A stretch of DNA of 64,000 nt from Solilutibacter tolerans (GTDB lineage Bacteria > Pseudomonadota > Gammaproteobacteria > Xanthomonadales > Xanthomonadaceae): positions 62,001 through 126,000 of the forward strand of contig NZ_FTLW01000005.1 in the NCBI RefSeq assembly GCF_900155935.1, read 5' to 3'. Below, one piece after another: positions 53,258 through 63,610 of this stretch. Positions within the stretch are counted from its first letter, which is position 1; each line of letters begins with the position of its first letter. The position numbers were made by a program, and so were the translations under genes. The notes beneath the pieces are model-generated. The model was not told the origin of the DNA, ran no database searches, and saw only the letters and a list, made by a program, of their open reading frames with translations.

Positions 53258-54820
53258 ATGTCGATGAAACTTCAGTTCGATAACCGTTTCCCCGCAGGCT
53301 TGCCCGGTGACCCCGAGCAAACCAACCAACTGCGCCTAGTGGAGGGGGCCGTCTGGTCTGCGGTTCAGCCGACACCCGTGGCCGATCCGCGTGTGCTGGC
53401 CGTGTCCACCGAGATGCTGCAAACGCTCGGTTTAAGCGAGGCTGATGCGGCCACGTCCGAATTTGCGCAGATATTCGGTGGCAACGCTTTGTTGGAGGGG
53501 ATGCTGCCGCATGCGAGCAATTATGGCGGACATCAATTCGGCCATTGGGCCGGGCAACTGGGCGATGGCCGCGCGATCACCTTGGGCGAGGTGGTTGCGC
53601 CCGATGGTCGCCAATGGGAGTTGCAGCTGAAAGGCGCCGGCCCGACCCCGTATTCGCGGCGTGCCGATGGCCGCGCCGTGCTGCGCTCGTCGATCCGTGA
53701 ATTCTTGTGCAGCGAGGCCATGCATCACCTCGGCATCCCCACGACGCGCGCGTTGTCGCTGGTCGCGACGGGCGATGGGGTGGTCCGCGACATGTTTTAT
53801 GACGGCCACCCCGAGGCCGAGCCGGGCGCGATCGTATGCCGCGTGGCACCGTCCTTCCTGCGCTTCGGGCACTTCGAGTTGCCGGCCTCGCGTGGGGATG
53901 TGGAATTGCTACGAACGCTGGTCGATTTCGCGATCCGGCGTGATTACCCGCACCTTGAAGGCAGTGGCGAAGCCCTGTATGCCGCCTGGTTTCGCGAGAT
54001 TTGCGAGCGCACCGCGCGCCTGGTGGCCGAGTGGATGCGCGTTGGCTTTGTGCACGGGGTGATGAACACCGACAACATGAGCGCGCTGGGCCTGACCATC
54101 GATTACGGGCCGTATGGCTCGATCGACAACTATGATCCCGATTTCACCCCCAACACCACCGATGCGCAGGGCCGCCGCTATCGCTTCGGCTGGCAGCCGC
54201 GGGTGGCTGGCTGGAACCTGCAACAACTCGCCGCCGCGCTATCACCCTTGTTCAGTGACATCGCGCCCTTGCAGGCGGGGTTGGATGCCTATGCCGAGGC
54301 GTTCTCACGCACGGACCGATGCAATATCGCCCGAAAATTGGGGCTGTCCGAGTGCGATGACGATGCGGTGGCCTTGATGCGTGACCTGCAGGCATGGATG
54401 CATCGAGCCGAGGTGGACATGACCATCTTCTTCCGCACCTTGGGCGATCACGACGCGGCGGCGTTGACGCCGGATGTCTTTGCCGATGCCTTTTACGACG
54501 AAGCCAAACGCGATGCACATCGCGATGAACTCGTGGCCTGGCTGGCGCGTTATGCCGGTCATGTGGCCAAGGATGCATGGGATGCCGCGACCCGGCGCGA
54601 AACGATGCGCTTGGCCAACCCGAAGTACATCCTGCGCAACTGGCTGACGCAAGAGGTCATCGACCGCGCGCATGCGGGCGATGCCAGTGGGATCAGCGAA
54701 TTGCTCGACGTGATGCGGCGCCCTTACGACCACCAACCCGGTCGTGAGCATTTCGCCGGCAAGCGGCCCGACTGGGCGCGCAACAAGGCCGGCTGCTCGA
54801 TGTTGTCCTGCAGTTCCTGA
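53258..54820 (+). CDS. selO: Protein adenylyltransferase SelO (YdiU)
   Basis: 520 residues from the ATG at 53258. The pseudokinase features [60 protein letters not shown] (metal/nucleotide Asn and Asp) and [15 protein letters not shown] are complete. The C terminus ends [10 protein letters not shown], where the selenocysteine of eukaryotic members is Cys, as in other bacterial SelO. It transfers AMP to Ser/Thr/Tyr of proteins and is linked to redox stress. Divergent from the helicase gene. Confidence 0.94.
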   Translation: MSMKLQFDNRFPAGLPGDPEQTNQLRLVEGAVWSAVQPTPVADPRVLAVSTEMLQTLGLSEADAATSEFAQIFGGNALLEGMLPHASNYGGHQFGHWAGQLGDGRAITLGEVVAPDGRQWELQLKGAGPTPYSRRADGRAVLRSSIREFLCSEAMHHLGIPTTRALSLVATGDGVVRDMFYDGHPEAEPGAIVCRVAPSFLRFGHFELPASRGDVELLRTLVDFAIRRDYPHLEGSGEALYAAWFREICERTARLVAEWMRVGFVHGVMNTDNMSALGLTIDYGPYGSIDNYDPDFTPNTTDAQGRRYRFGWQPRVAGWNLQQLAAALSPLFSDIAPLQAGLDAYAEAFSRTDRCNIARKLGLSECDDDAVALMRDLQAWMHRAEVDMTIFFRTLGDHDAAALTPDVFADAFYDEAKRDAHRDELVAWLARYAGHVAKDAWDAATRRETMRLANPKYILRNWLTQEVIDRAHAGDASGISELLDVMRRPYDHQPGREHFAGKRPDWARNKAGCSMLSCSS

Positions 54821-54902
54821 GCTTCGCCTTGGCATGACCGATTGGCCATGCACCATGGGCATGGCCTGCGTAGGATTCGAGCCTCGCCCCCTGAGTGACG
54901 TG

Positions 54903-55688
54903 ATGCCAAGCCTCGCCAAGCCCTTGAGATCGCCCACCTGCACCCTGATGTCGCATTACGCAGCGGGGCGGGTGATGGGCGACCATGCCGATGGGGCCTC
55001 GAAGATCAGCGTGGTGTTGGCTGGCCATGTACGCGAGGCGGTGGGCAGACAGGAAGAGACGGCCACGCAAGGTAGTGTGGCGATCAAACCCGGGGATGTG
55101 GTGCATCGCAATCAGTTTGGTCCGGCGGGGGCCACGATGATTTCCCTCGATCTGCCCCCGGATCTTCTGGCGCTGAGTGAGCACGGCAGCCTGGCGCGTT
55201 GGCGTTGGTGCCATGGCGGTCCGCTGACTGCCATGGCGATCAGGCTTTGGCTGGCTTCGCGATCAAATGCGCAGACGTGCCTGGCGGAATCCGACGCAGG
55301 CATCGAGTTCGTGGCCCAGTTGGATGCACTAGGGCAGGGCCCTGAGCCGACACACCGCCCCGCCTGGTTGCGGCGGGTCCATGAGCGTTTGCAGGATGCG
55401 CCTTTCGATGCAGCGCGGCTGTCACTGCTTGCACGCGAGGTGGGGGTACATCCGGTGTATCTGGCACGAACGTTTCGTCGGCATCACCGGTGTTCAGTGC
55501 GCGATTATGTCCACGCATTGCGACAGACGCGAGTACTACAGCGCATGGCCACCTCCAGCCAGTCACTGGCTGAAGTGGCGATGGCATGTGGGTATGCCGA
55601 CCAGAGCCATATGAGTCGCGATTGCCGTCGGCATTTCGGCCTCTCCCCACGGCAATGCCGAAACTGGCTGCGCATGGCCCCTCCCTAG
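54903..55688 (+). CDS. AraC-family transcriptional regulator
   Basis: 261 residues if the ATG at 54903 is used (MPSLAKPLRSPTCTLMSHYA); the frame is open further upstream and an ATG at 54834 is possible. An N-terminal cupin-like sensor (LMSHYAAGRVMGDHADGASK, VAIKPGDVVHRNQFGPAGAT) is followed by the two-helix-turn-helix AraC domain (LSLLAREVGVHPVYLARTFR, QSLAEVAMACGYADQSHMSR). It lies 69 bases upstream of the beta-lactamase-like gene and may control it, which is inference from position. Confidence 0.87.
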   Translation: MPSLAKPLRSPTCTLMSHYAAGRVMGDHADGASKISVVLAGHVREAVGRQEETATQGSVAIKPGDVVHRNQFGPAGATMISLDLPPDLLALSEHGSLARWRWCHGGPLTAMAIRLWLASRSNAQTCLAESDAGIEFVAQLDALGQGPEPTHRPAWLRRVHERLQDAPFDAARLSLLAREVGVHPVYLARTFRRHHRCSVRDYVHALRQTRVLQRMATSSQSLAEVAMACGYADQSHMSRDCRRHFGLSPRQCRNWLRMAPP

Positions 55689-55757
55689 GTTGCATTGGTT
55701 CAAGAAACCCTGGGCCAGCCCCGCTAGCCTGCGACCAACATTGGGCAGGACGATGGC

Positions 55758-57269
55758 ATGTGGAAATATTCAACGACGATGGCTTGGGCGCTTTTGTTGC
55801 TGCTTTGTCCGGCAAGGCTTCATGCGCAGGACACGGACACTTGGGCAGCGCTGGATGCCTGGGTGGGCAAGATCAAGCGCGAGATGGGAGACCGTTCGGG
55901 CATAGCGATCGCCGTGGTCAAGGATGGCCGCATCGTCCATCAAGCCTATTTGGGTTACGCCGACATCAGTCAAGGCAAGCAGGTCGATGCCGACACGCGT
56001 TTTTACATCGCGTCGGCCACCAAGCCCTTCACCGCATTGATGACATTGATCCGCGCCGAGCGCGGCGAGTGGCGAGATGACATGAGCATGGCCGGGATGT
56101 TTCCGGACCTGAATTTCAACGGGTTCGATGCGTCTACGGTCACGATGCGCGACCTGCTGACGCATACCTCCGGTCTGGAAAACACGCCACTGGTGTGGGC
56201 GCTTGCCTACAGCGGCATCCACGACGCCGCATCGCGCTACCAGTTGGTGCAAATGACCCAGCCATTGCCAGATCAGGAAAGAACGGGCTTCCGATACGGC
56301 AATGTGGGTTACAACCTGGTCAGCGTGTGGATGGAGCAGCGCTTCCAATCCACATGGCAACGACAATTGGAGCAGCTGGTGCTTCGGCCTGTCGGCCTTC
56401 GGCACACGACGGCGCGTGTCAGTGATGCCAGGCGCGGGCGTCATCTGGTAGCCAACCCATACTCCGTGCTGAGCGAGTTAACGGTGCAGCCGCTGTACCT
56501 GGAGAAGTCGGACGCGACCATGCATGCAGCCGGCGGATTGATGTCGACGGCACCGGATTTGGCCAGGTTCCTGATCGTGCAATTGGAAGATGGCCGGATC
56601 GATGGCCAGCAACTGGTGCCGGCGGGTGTCATTCGCAAATCGCATGTGCCGGTCGCCAAAACCGACGGCAAGCCGTATCAGCAGTTTGATCGCCAAGGCT
56701 ATGCCTGGGGCTGGTACACGGGCGATTACAAGGGACAACAGATGCTGCATCACTTCGGTGGGTTCGCGGGCTTCCATGCCCACTTGTCGTTCATGCCGGA
56801 CGCGGGCATCGGGCTGGTGGTGCTCAGCAACGAGGAGTACATGTCACCAAAGCTGACCGGCTTGGTCGCGGATTACGTGTATGGCGCGCTGCTCGGTGAA
56901 GACGAGGTCGGTGCCCGGATGGACCTGGGTGGCGAGCAGTTGATGGCCGAGATGCGTGCGCTCGCGCCGAAGATCGCCGCTCGCCGCCAAGCCATGAGCG
57001 AACGGGCTTGGCAACTTTCCTTGCCCCTGCAGACGTACATGGGGCGCTACACGCATCCATTGCTGGGCGAAATGAACGTACAAAAGGATGACGATAGCCG
57101 CCCCCTCATTACATGGGGGGCATTGAAATCCGTCGCCACCGCCTACGAACGCCCTGACAGCGTACGTGTTGAATTCGTGCCCAACTCGGGCAACGTGGTT
57201 GAATTCGACGTGCAAGGGAGTGATGTCGTGGCGCTCAGATTCGAAGGCATGGTGTTCACCAAGCACTAG
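55758..57269 (+). CDS. Exported serine beta-lactamase-like hydrolase (class C/esterase fold)
   Basis: 503 residues with a signal peptide (WALLLLLCPARLHAQD). SxxK nucleophile in IASATKPFTALM; the second motif YxN appears as YGNVGYN; the third is HFGGFAGFHA, the HxG form of peptidases and esterases. After the domain (about residue 385) a C-terminal beta domain follows. This fold covers class C beta-lactamases, DD-peptidases and esterases; the HFGG and the long C terminus suggest an esterase or D-aminopeptidase rather than a resistance enzyme. Confidence 0.87.
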   Translation: MWKYSTTMAWALLLLLCPARLHAQDTDTWAALDAWVGKIKREMGDRSGIAIAVVKDGRIVHQAYLGYADISQGKQVDADTRFYIASATKPFTALMTLIRAERGEWRDDMSMAGMFPDLNFNGFDASTVTMRDLLTHTSGLENTPLVWALAYSGIHDAASRYQLVQMTQPLPDQERTGFRYGNVGYNLVSVWMEQRFQSTWQRQLEQLVLRPVGLRHTTARVSDARRGRHLVANPYSVLSELTVQPLYLEKSDATMHAAGGLMSTAPDLARFLIVQLEDGRIDGQQLVPAGVIRKSHVPVAKTDGKPYQQFDRQGYAWGWYTGDYKGQQMLHHFGGFAGFHAHLSFMPDAGIGLVVLSNEEYMSPKLTGLVADYVYGALLGEDEVGARMDLGGEQLMAEMRALAPKIAARRQAMSERAWQLSLPLQTYMGRYTHPLLGEMNVQKDDDSRPLITWGALKSVATAYERPDSVRVEFVPNSGNVVEFDVQGSDVVALRFEGMVFTKH

Positions 57270-57330
57270 CAGGGAGATGCTTTTCTGCTGGCCAGCGGCA
57301 GGGATGCGACGCGGCCAGTAGAATGCGCGC

Positions 57331-59217
57331 ATGCCCTTGATCACTCTCAACGCGGTCGATTTCAGCGTCGGCGGCCCGCTCCTGCTGGACAAAGTCGACC
57401 TGGCCATCGAGCCGGGCGAACGCATCGCACTGATCGGTCGCAACGGCGCGGGCAAGTCCACCTTGCTCAAGCTGCTGGCCGGTGAATTGAAGCCGGATGA
57501 CGGCGACATCCGGGTCGAATCCGGTCGCCGCATTGCACGCCTGGAACAGGAAGTGCCGCAAGGGGCGCAGGGCAGCGTGTTTGACGTAGTCGCCGAAGGC
57601 TTGGGCGATGCGGGCGCGCTGTTGGCGCGTTACCACCACCTCATCCACGAAGCCGACATCGACACTGATGCGCTGGCCAAGGTGCAGGCGGAGATCGAAG
57701 CCGTGCAAGGCTGGTCGTTGGACCGACGTGTGGAAGATACCCTGCTGCGCCTGGAGTTGGATGGTGATGCCGATTTCGCCCGGTTATCCGGCGGCATGAA
57801 GCGCCGCGTGCTGCTGGCACGTGCGTTGGTGGCCGAGCCCGACCTGCTGTTGTTGGACGAGCCCACCAACCATCTCGACATCGCCGCGATCGATTGGCTC
57901 GAAGGGTTCTTGAAGCAATGGAGCGGGGCGCTGGTGTTCATCACCCACGACCGTCGTTTCTTGCGGGCATTGGCCACGCGCATCGTCGAGATCGACCGTG
58001 GCCGGGTGACCAGTTGGCCGGGTGACTGGGACAACTACCTGCGACGCAAGGAAGAACGCTTGAATGCCGAAGCGCAGGAAAATGCGCGTTTCGACAAATT
58101 GCTGGCGCAGGAAGAAGTCTGGATCCGCCAAGGCATCAAGGCGCGCCGGACGCGTGATGAAGGCCGCGTGCGACGGCTCAAGGCGATGCGCAATGAACGT
58201 GCTGCGCGCCGCGAGCAAGTCGGCAAGGTGCGCATGGACATCGCCGAAGGGCAGTCGTCCGGTAAGAAGGTCATCGATGCGAAAGGCGTGTCTTTCAGCC
58301 ACGGCGACAAGCGATTGGTGCGCGACTTCGACACCACTATTCTGCGCGGCGATCGCATCGGCTTGATCGGCCCGAACGGCAGCGGCAAGACCACCTTGCT
58401 CAAGTTATTGCTGGGTGAATTGCAGCCGCATGGCGGTGAAGTGAAGCAGGGCACCCAGCTCCAGGTGGCTTACTTCGACCAGTATCGGGCGACGCTGCGC
58501 GAAGACTGGAATGCGATGGAGAACGTCGCCGAAGGCAGTGACACGGTGGAGGTCGGCGGCAGCAAGAAGCATGTGCTGGGCTATCTGCAGGACTTTCTGT
58601 TCACGCCCGAGCGCGCCCGCGCGCCGATCACGCGCTTGTCGGGCGGGGAACGCAACCGCCTCTTGTTGGCCAAGTTGTTCGCGCAACCGTCCAACCTGTT
58701 GGTGATGGACGAACCCACCAACGACCTGGATGTCGAGACGCTGGAATTGCTGGAGGAACTGCTGGCTGACTATCCCGGCACCTTGCTGCTGGTCAGCCAC
58801 GATCGTGACTTTCTCGACAATGTGGTGACCTCGACCGTGGTGATGGAGGGGGGAGGCCGCATCGGCGAGTACGTCGGCGGCTATACCGATTGGTTGCGGC
58901 AGCGTCCCGCGATGGTGCCGGCACGGGAGGCGACACCGGCCAAGCCTTCGCCCGCGCCCGAAGTGGCATCGCCCACATTGCCTGCCACGCCCGCCAAGAA
59001 GAAGCTTGGCTACAAGGAAACCCGTGAGCTGGAAGCGCTGCCGGGCCGAATCGACGCCTTGGAAACCGAGATCGCGGACCGCACCGCGCGCATGAATGAC
59101 CCCGGCTATTTCCAGCGCGATGCAGCCGAGGTGCAGGCCGACAACGCGGCGCTGGCCGATGCGCAGGCCGCACTGGAAGCCGCCTATGAGCGTTGGCAAG
59201 AACTCGAGGCCGGCTGA
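57331..59217 (+). CDS. uup: ABC-F ATPase Uup
   Basis: 628 residues, the usual Uup length. Two ABC domains: Walker [10 protein letters not shown] and GPNGSGKTT, signatures LSGGMKRRV and LSGGERNRL, Walker [12 protein letters not shown] and [11 protein letters not shown]. The C-terminal ~75 residues form the coiled coil typical of Uup ([20 protein letters not shown]). No membrane segment. Uup works at the ribosome and binds branched DNA in E. coli. Confidence 0.94.
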   Translation: MPLITLNAVDFSVGGPLLLDKVDLAIEPGERIALIGRNGAGKSTLLKLLAGELKPDDGDIRVESGRRIARLEQEVPQGAQGSVFDVVAEGLGDAGALLARYHHLIHEADIDTDALAKVQAEIEAVQGWSLDRRVEDTLLRLELDGDADFARLSGGMKRRVLLARALVAEPDLLLLDEPTNHLDIAAIDWLEGFLKQWSGALVFITHDRRFLRALATRIVEIDRGRVTSWPGDWDNYLRRKEERLNAEAQENARFDKLLAQEEVWIRQGIKARRTRDEGRVRRLKAMRNERAARREQVGKVRMDIAEGQSSGKKVIDAKGVSFSHGDKRLVRDFDTTILRGDRIGLIGPNGSGKTTLLKLLLGELQPHGGEVKQGTQLQVAYFDQYRATLREDWNAMENVAEGSDTVEVGGSKKHVLGYLQDFLFTPERARAPITRLSGGERNRLLLAKLFAQPSNLLVMDEPTNDLDVETLELLEELLADYPGTLLLVSHDRDFLDNVVTSTVVMEGGGRIGEYVGGYTDWLRQRPAMVPAREATPAKPSPAPEVASPTLPATPAKKKLGYKETRELEALPGRIDALETEIADRTARMNDPGYFQRDAAEVQADNAALADAQAALEAAYERWQELEAG

Positions 59218-59326
59218 CGCGCCCAGCTGAATGACCGGCATCGATCATCAAGCCCGCATGAGGAACTGACCCGGCGTTCACGAATGTCGTGGCTTGATGA
59301 CCCCATTCCAACGCAAGGGGCTGGCC

Positions 59327-60034
59327 ATGATTCGTTTGCATCGTTCACTGATGGGCGCCGTCGCACTGACGGCCACGTTGGGCTTGTCCGGCTGCATGAC
59401 TGTCGGTGGTGGTCTGGGCGGTTACCCGGGGGGCAGCGGTTATCCCGGCGGGCAGTATCCCTATCCGGGATCCGGCCAAGGCTATCCACAGGGCGGCTAC
59501 GGTCAGGCCATCACCGGCAATGTCGACGGCGTGGACCACGGCAACGCGCGCTTCATGCTGCGTCAGGACAGTGGCTACGGGAGCGCCGGCAGCCGCGTGG
59601 AGATCAACTACGACCGCAACACGGTGTTGTATTACCAAGGACAGCAGCAATCGCCGGCGGGTCTGGAAAACGGAGACCGGATCCGCGTGCAGGCCACGCA
59701 ATCCAACGGTCGCTGGTGGGCGCAAAGCATCGAAGTGCTGCAGGACGTGCGCGGCGGGAACGGCGGCTCGCCCGCCTACGGCAACGTGATGGCGGGTTCG
59801 GTGACGTACATCGACACCCGCAATCGCATCATCAACTACACCCAGGGCGGTTACAGCGGCAGCAACCAGCGCGTGCGCTACGACGATTACACGACGGTGG
59901 AATATCGCGGCCAGCGTTATCGCGTGGACCAGCTCGAGCGCGGTGACGTGATCCGCATCGAAGGCCGCGCGATCAGCAACACCGACTTCCTGGCCCAACG
60001 CGTCATCGTGGAAACGAGCGTGCGCGATCGCTGA
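59327..60034 (+). CDS. Gly/Tyr-rich lipoprotein with two repeated beta domains
   Basis: 235 residues from the ATG at 59327. Lipobox LSGC after a short signal (LMGAVALTATLGLSGC). A Gly/Tyr/Pro-rich segment (GGLGGYPGGSGYPGGQYPYP) is followed by two similar halves, each with G-(N/S)-V-x-x-(V/I)-D and a YD..T.V.Y strand: ITGNVDGVDHGNARFMLRQD and AGSVTYIDTRNRIINYTQGG. These resemble small OB/DUF5666-like beta domains. Predicted envelope lipoprotein; the function is not recognised. Confidence 0.78.
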   Translation: MIRLHRSLMGAVALTATLGLSGCMTVGGGLGGYPGGSGYPGGQYPYPGSGQGYPQGGYGQAITGNVDGVDHGNARFMLRQDSGYGSAGSRVEINYDRNTVLYYQGQQQSPAGLENGDRIRVQATQSNGRWWAQSIEVLQDVRGGNGGSPAYGNVMAGSVTYIDTRNRIINYTQGGYSGSNQRVRYDDYTTVEYRGQRYRVDQLERGDVIRIEGRAISNTDFLAQRVIVETSVRDR

Positions 60035-60060
60035 GGCGGAGGAATGGCTGAGGGGATGAG

Positions 60061-60085
60061 CGAAGCCGGCCTTGCGCCGGTTTCG
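60061..60085. terminator. Hairpin between the Gly-rich lipoprotein and barstar genes
   Basis: CGAAGCCGGC/GCCGGTTTCG (60061-60070 and 60076-60085) forms a 10-bp stem with one G-T pair and loop CTTGC, between convergent genes. There is no long T-run; termination is probable. Confidence 0.6.
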
Positions 60086-60103
60086 TCATGTAGGGGATCG
60101 GCC

Positions 60104-60556
60104 CTAGTGACGCGTCGCGTCGTCCAGCTCCTCGTCGGGAATGCGCGTCAGGCAAATGAGCGACCAGACGGCGATGTCGTCGTCGGCCCAGCTGGCACTG
60201 GTGTCTTCCAGAATACCGACCAGCGTTTCTTCCAGCTCCGGGGCATCGACGTGCAAGTCATCCATGCCGCGCCAGACGAGAAGACGTGGCGCGGCATCGC
60301 CCAACCAAGACAAGTCATTGAGGCCATCGGCCAGCGCATCCCAGTTGCGGCCCCAGTCGTCTGGGAATGCCAGCGAGTTGTAGATGCGCTCTATCAATCC
60401 GGCCTTGTCGTCAGTGCCGACCAGGTCGATGTCGTGCACGGTGACATCTTCATCAGCAGCCAGCACAAGCAACGGGTCAACATCGGCGCACATCACGCGA
60501 TACACGCCAGCCTGGCTGGCATCACGCAAGTCGAGGGGATGCGAATCGGCGCTCAT
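60104..60556 (-). CDS. Barstar-family ribonuclease inhibitor
   Basis: 150 residues. The barstar fold is visible as HDIDLVGTDDKAGLIERIYN, SLAFPDDWGRNWDALADGLN (the conserved Phe-Pro-x-x-x-Gly-x-Asn-Trp-Asp-Ala) and LNDLSWLGDAAPRLLVWRGM. Barstar binds barnase-type RNases tightly in the cytoplasm. The start overlaps the stop of the RNase gene by four bases (ATGA), so the inhibitor is made along with its partner. Confidence 0.88.
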   Translation of the reverse strand: MSADSHPLDLRDASQAGVYRVMCADVDPLLVLAADEDVTVHDIDLVGTDDKAGLIERIYNSLAFPDDWGRNWDALADGLNDLSWLGDAAPRLLVWRGMDDLHVDAPELEETLVGILEDTSASWADDDIAVWSLICLTRIPDEELDDATRH

Positions 60557-60987
60557 CGACTGACCTCGAACTGGCGGAAGCTGTCGTAATGATCATCGGT
60601 GTAGTACCACTCGCTGGGCGGGCGGCCCCCGGTGACGATGCGGCGTGCGCCGCGATGGTTCACGCCCGGCGTATCGACCGTGTATTCGCGATACCAGCCG
60701 CGCGGCTTTTGCGGCAGTCGGCGTTCGCGGTTGCCGAACACGCCATCATCCTGCCGATGCGGATAGGGCCCGCCGCGCTGGATGAGGGCGATGGTGTCGA
60801 GTGCTTCCGCAGGCAGATCGATGCTGGTGCGCGGACCGGAGATGGATGGCGCTGGCGTCCGTGTGCCGGGTTGCCCGCTCACCGTGGGCGGTGCGTCGAC
60901 GACCGGCGCGGCCGATTCGCGCGATGACCACCACATCCAGATGAGACCGGCGGCGAGGAGCAGGATGAGCCAGGGATTCTTGCGCAT
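60553..60987 (-). CDS. Barnase-like (N1/T1 family) ribonuclease with N-terminal membrane/signal segment
   Basis: 144 residues. An N-terminal hydrophobic helix (NPWLILLLAAGLIWMWW) precedes a Pro/Ser/Thr-rich linker (PPTVSGQPGTRTPAPSISGP) and a compact RNase domain: catalytic Glu in GWYREYTVDTPG, Arg in GARRIVTGG, and His in YYTDDHYDSFRQF. These fit the barnase catalytic trio. Secretion or membrane anchoring through the first helix is predicted. The barstar gene directly follows and overlaps by four bases. Confidence 0.87.
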   Translation of the reverse strand: MRKNPWLILLLAAGLIWMWWSSRESAAPVVDAPPTVSGQPGTRTPAPSISGPRTSIDLPAEALDTIALIQRGGPYPHRQDDGVFGNRERRLPQKPRGWYREYTVDTPGVNHRGARRIVTGGRPPSEWYYTDDHYDSFRQFEVSR

Positions 60988-61073
60988 GCGACCAGTCTAG
61001 GTCAGTCACCGCTTCATCGTGAAGCCCGGCTGGGGCATCATCGTCCGATCGTCCGCACGAGACCGGGGGTGGC

Positions 61074-61701
61074 ATGGCGAAGCAACCGCAGGGCACGCGC
61101 GATGCCCGTATCGATGCCTATATCGAACGGGCCAATCCCGTGTTCCAGCCCATGATGGCGAGCCTGCGCGAGACGGTGCATCGCCACTGCCCCGATGTGG
61201 AGGAAGCGGTGAAGTGGGGTATGCCCACCTTCCTGCATCGCGGCAAGATCCTCTGCGCGATGGCGGCGTTCAAGCAGCACATGTCGTTTGGCTATTGGCA
61301 GCACGCCGAGGTCATTGGCGCGGAGACGTCGCGTGACGGCATGGGCAGCTACGGGAAGATGCGTGGCCCCGCCGACATGCCCAAGGCCGCGACGCTCAAG
61401 ACCGATATTCGCAAGACGATGGCGATGATCGACGATGCGGTCGGGTGCCGCAGTGCCCAAGCCCAAGGTGGCGAAGAAGGCCAAGCCTGCACTGCAGATG
61501 CCCGACGATTTCGCCGCGGCGCTGGCACGCAAGCCGAAGGCGCAGAAGCATTTCGATGCGTTCCCGCCCGGCCAGCGACGCGAATACATCGATTGGATCG
61601 TCGAGGCCAAGCGCGAAGACACCCGCTCGCGCCGCATCGCCCAAGCCGTCGAATGGTTGGGCGAGGGCAAGAGACGCAACTGGAAATACGAGAACTGCTG
61701 A
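61074..61701 (+). pseudogene. YdeI-like protein (DUF1801 plus OmdA-type domain), interrupted by a 1-base frameshift
   Basis: The frame from the ATG at 61074 gives the DUF1801 domain (MASLRETVHRHCPDVEEAVK, AAFKQHMSFGYWQHAEVIG) up to AMIDDAV, then turns to meaningless Arg/Ala-rich sequence. The missing C-terminal domain (MPDDFAAALARKPKAQKHFD, REYIDWIVEAKREDTRSRRI) continues in the next frame to the stop at 61701. Removing one G from GGG (61443-61445) gives a continuous 208-residue protein through AVGAAVPKPKV. This is a true frameshift mutation or an assembly error. Related to the DUF1801 pair at 33822-34717; function unknown. Confidence 0.75.
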
Positions 61702-61727
61702 GGCCGCTGGGCGTCAGTCGCTCGCGA

Positions 61728-63524
61728 TCATTGGGGTGCTGCATCCACGCGCAACACCGGATACCGCAAGTAGTCGCGGTCGTAGGCGGCATGGCGCTGG
61801 TAGAAGAAGTCGAGTCGTGCTTCTGGTGATTTGGCGAAGTCCGCATCATCACGCAGGCGCTTTTCGAACTCGGCCTTGAGGGCCGGGTCCTTGGCCAACA
61901 TCTGCTCGGCCTGTTCCTCCGCCACATAGCCCTCCATGTATTCCTTCTGCTCGAAGGCATTGTTCATGTCGCCCCAGGCAGCGATCGCATCCGGGGCTTG
62001 CGGCTCCAGCAGGTTCATCACCACACGCGCCTTGGGTTGTGCGATGGGGACGAACAAAGCGCCGGCCAGCAGATTCCGCGTCTCCGGCTGCCAGCTGCCT
62101 TCCAGCGTCACGCGTTGGTGCCCCTCGACGGACCCGCCGGCAAACTTGGCCTGGGTGGCGCGGAAGCTCTTCGCAGCGAGCTGGCTCATCGCATCACCCA
62201 GCACGCGATATTCGATGCCATGCGTCTTCAATTTTGGCTCGACATACGGGGCCCACGCCACCGGCACCAGGTATCCAGCGCGCGGTGCGTTCGCTTCCAG
62301 CGCAGGTTCGACCTTGTCGCGCAGCGGCACTTTCCAGACTGCGGGTTTGGCTTCGTCATAGCGCGTCATCAACGCGCCCGAGATCGTGGAGGGCGTGCGG
62401 GTGTAGGCATAGCCCTGAAAATCGATGGTGCGCGCATCGTCCAACACCTTCCATGCCAATGGCACGGATTGCCCGGCCAATTGACTTGCGCGAGCATCGG
62501 CTTGGGCAGCCGCAACTTGCCACTGCTGGCCATGGACTGCGGCTAATTCAAGCAGGTCGAGCACCGTGTTGCGGGTCGCCCGCACGCGCTCCGGATACGT
62601 GCGCCAGCTATGGGTCTCGACCAAAATACCGATGCGATTGCGCAGCATGAAATAGCCGTGCGAGAAGCGCGGCGGCGCGACGCCCTCGGCGAAACCGGAG
62701 GCCGGATCATCGTCTTCGACGAAGCTGGGGTAGAACGCGACCGGCTTTGAGCCTTGCGTCGCCAATTTGTCGATGATGCCGTCGCGCAGGGCGCGACCGA
62801 TTTTTTGCAGTTCGGCATCGCCGGCGTTGACCGGCTCGGCGGTGATCGAGATGTCGTGCTGGAACTTGGCGCCATCGGTGACGTGCAGATCCATCGTCAC
62901 CAGCGGATCCCATTCGTTGACCAGGCGCAGCATCGCCTGCATTTCCGTACTGTCGGCCTTCAGATAATCACGGTTGAGGTTGTAACGCTGCGCCGTGGTG
63001 CGAAAACCCATTTCCTCCGGCCCGCGCTGATTGGGGCGGTTCCAGGCGCGGAAGTTTTCATGACCGTCCACGTTGAACACCGGCACGAACACCATCACCT
63101 GTTTGTCGAGCACGCCCGGCGCGACTTTGCCGGACAACAGCTCACGCAGCAGCCAGAACACCGCATCCTTGCCGTCGATTTCCCCGGAATGGATGCCGCC
63201 TTGCACCAGCATTACCGGTAGGTCCTGCGCGCGTGCGGCCTCGGCCGTCAGCGCCCCGGCAGTCGAGACGGCCAGCGCCTTCATCGGGCGGCCTTCGGGC
63301 GTTTTGCCGAAATCGAAGCAACGCACGGACTGCGGATAGGCCTTGGCAAAGGCATCGCACAAGGCGATCACTTCATCAAAGCGGCCGGTCTTGAGGAAGC
63401 CGCTGCGCTCGGCCAGCGTGGTGAGGGGGGGCTTCGTGGGAGAGGCCGCCGTAGCTTGCTGAACAGCGGCGAGGGCGATGCCCAACGCAAGGGCGAGCGG
63501 AGCGGAGCGGGCGAAACGCGACAT
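61728..63524 (-). CDS. Exported M14-family zinc metallopeptidase
   Basis: 598 residues from the ATG at 63524 with a signal peptide (LALALGIALAAVQQATA). The catalytic domain has HxxE in VQGGIHSGEIDGKDAVFWLL, substrate-binding YNLNRDYLKADSTEMQA, a His ligand in PLVTMDLHVTDG and the catalytic Glu in IGILVETHSWRTYPERVRA. A large C-terminal part of about 280 residues (from GQSVPLAWKVLDD) lies beyond the standard carboxypeptidase domain. Predicted periplasmic or extracellular. Confidence 0.9.
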   Translation of the reverse strand: MSRFARSAPLALALGIALAAVQQATAASPTKPPLTTLAERSGFLKTGRFDEVIALCDAFAKAYPQSVRCFDFGKTPEGRPMKALAVSTAGALTAEAARAQDLPVMLVQGGIHSGEIDGKDAVFWLLRELLSGKVAPGVLDKQVMVFVPVFNVDGHENFRAWNRPNQRGPEEMGFRTTAQRYNLNRDYLKADSTEMQAMLRLVNEWDPLVTMDLHVTDGAKFQHDISITAEPVNAGDAELQKIGRALRDGIIDKLATQGSKPVAFYPSFVEDDDPASGFAEGVAPPRFSHGYFMLRNRIGILVETHSWRTYPERVRATRNTVLDLLELAAVHGQQWQVAAAQADARASQLAGQSVPLAWKVLDDARTIDFQGYAYTRTPSTISGALMTRYDEAKPAVWKVPLRDKVEPALEANAPRAGYLVPVAWAPYVEPKLKTHGIEYRVLGDAMSQLAAKSFRATQAKFAGGSVEGHQRVTLEGSWQPETRNLLAGALFVPIAQPKARVVMNLLEPQAPDAIAAWGDMNNAFEQKEYMEGYVAEEQAEQMLAKDPALKAEFEKRLRDDADFAKSPEARLDFFYQRHAAYDRDYLRYPVLRVDAAPQ

Positions 63525-63610
63525 GACGGGCACCTGCAAGGACAACGGATGATGGTAAACGCGCCGGTGTGCAGGCGTGGTGGGCCATCGGTCATGCCAT
63601 CATGTGAACC

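Noticed and set aside
55758-57269. Antibiotic-resistance beta-lactamase
   Set aside because: The third motif is HFGG rather than KTG and the protein has a long extra C-terminal domain, fitting esterase/peptidase relatives better.
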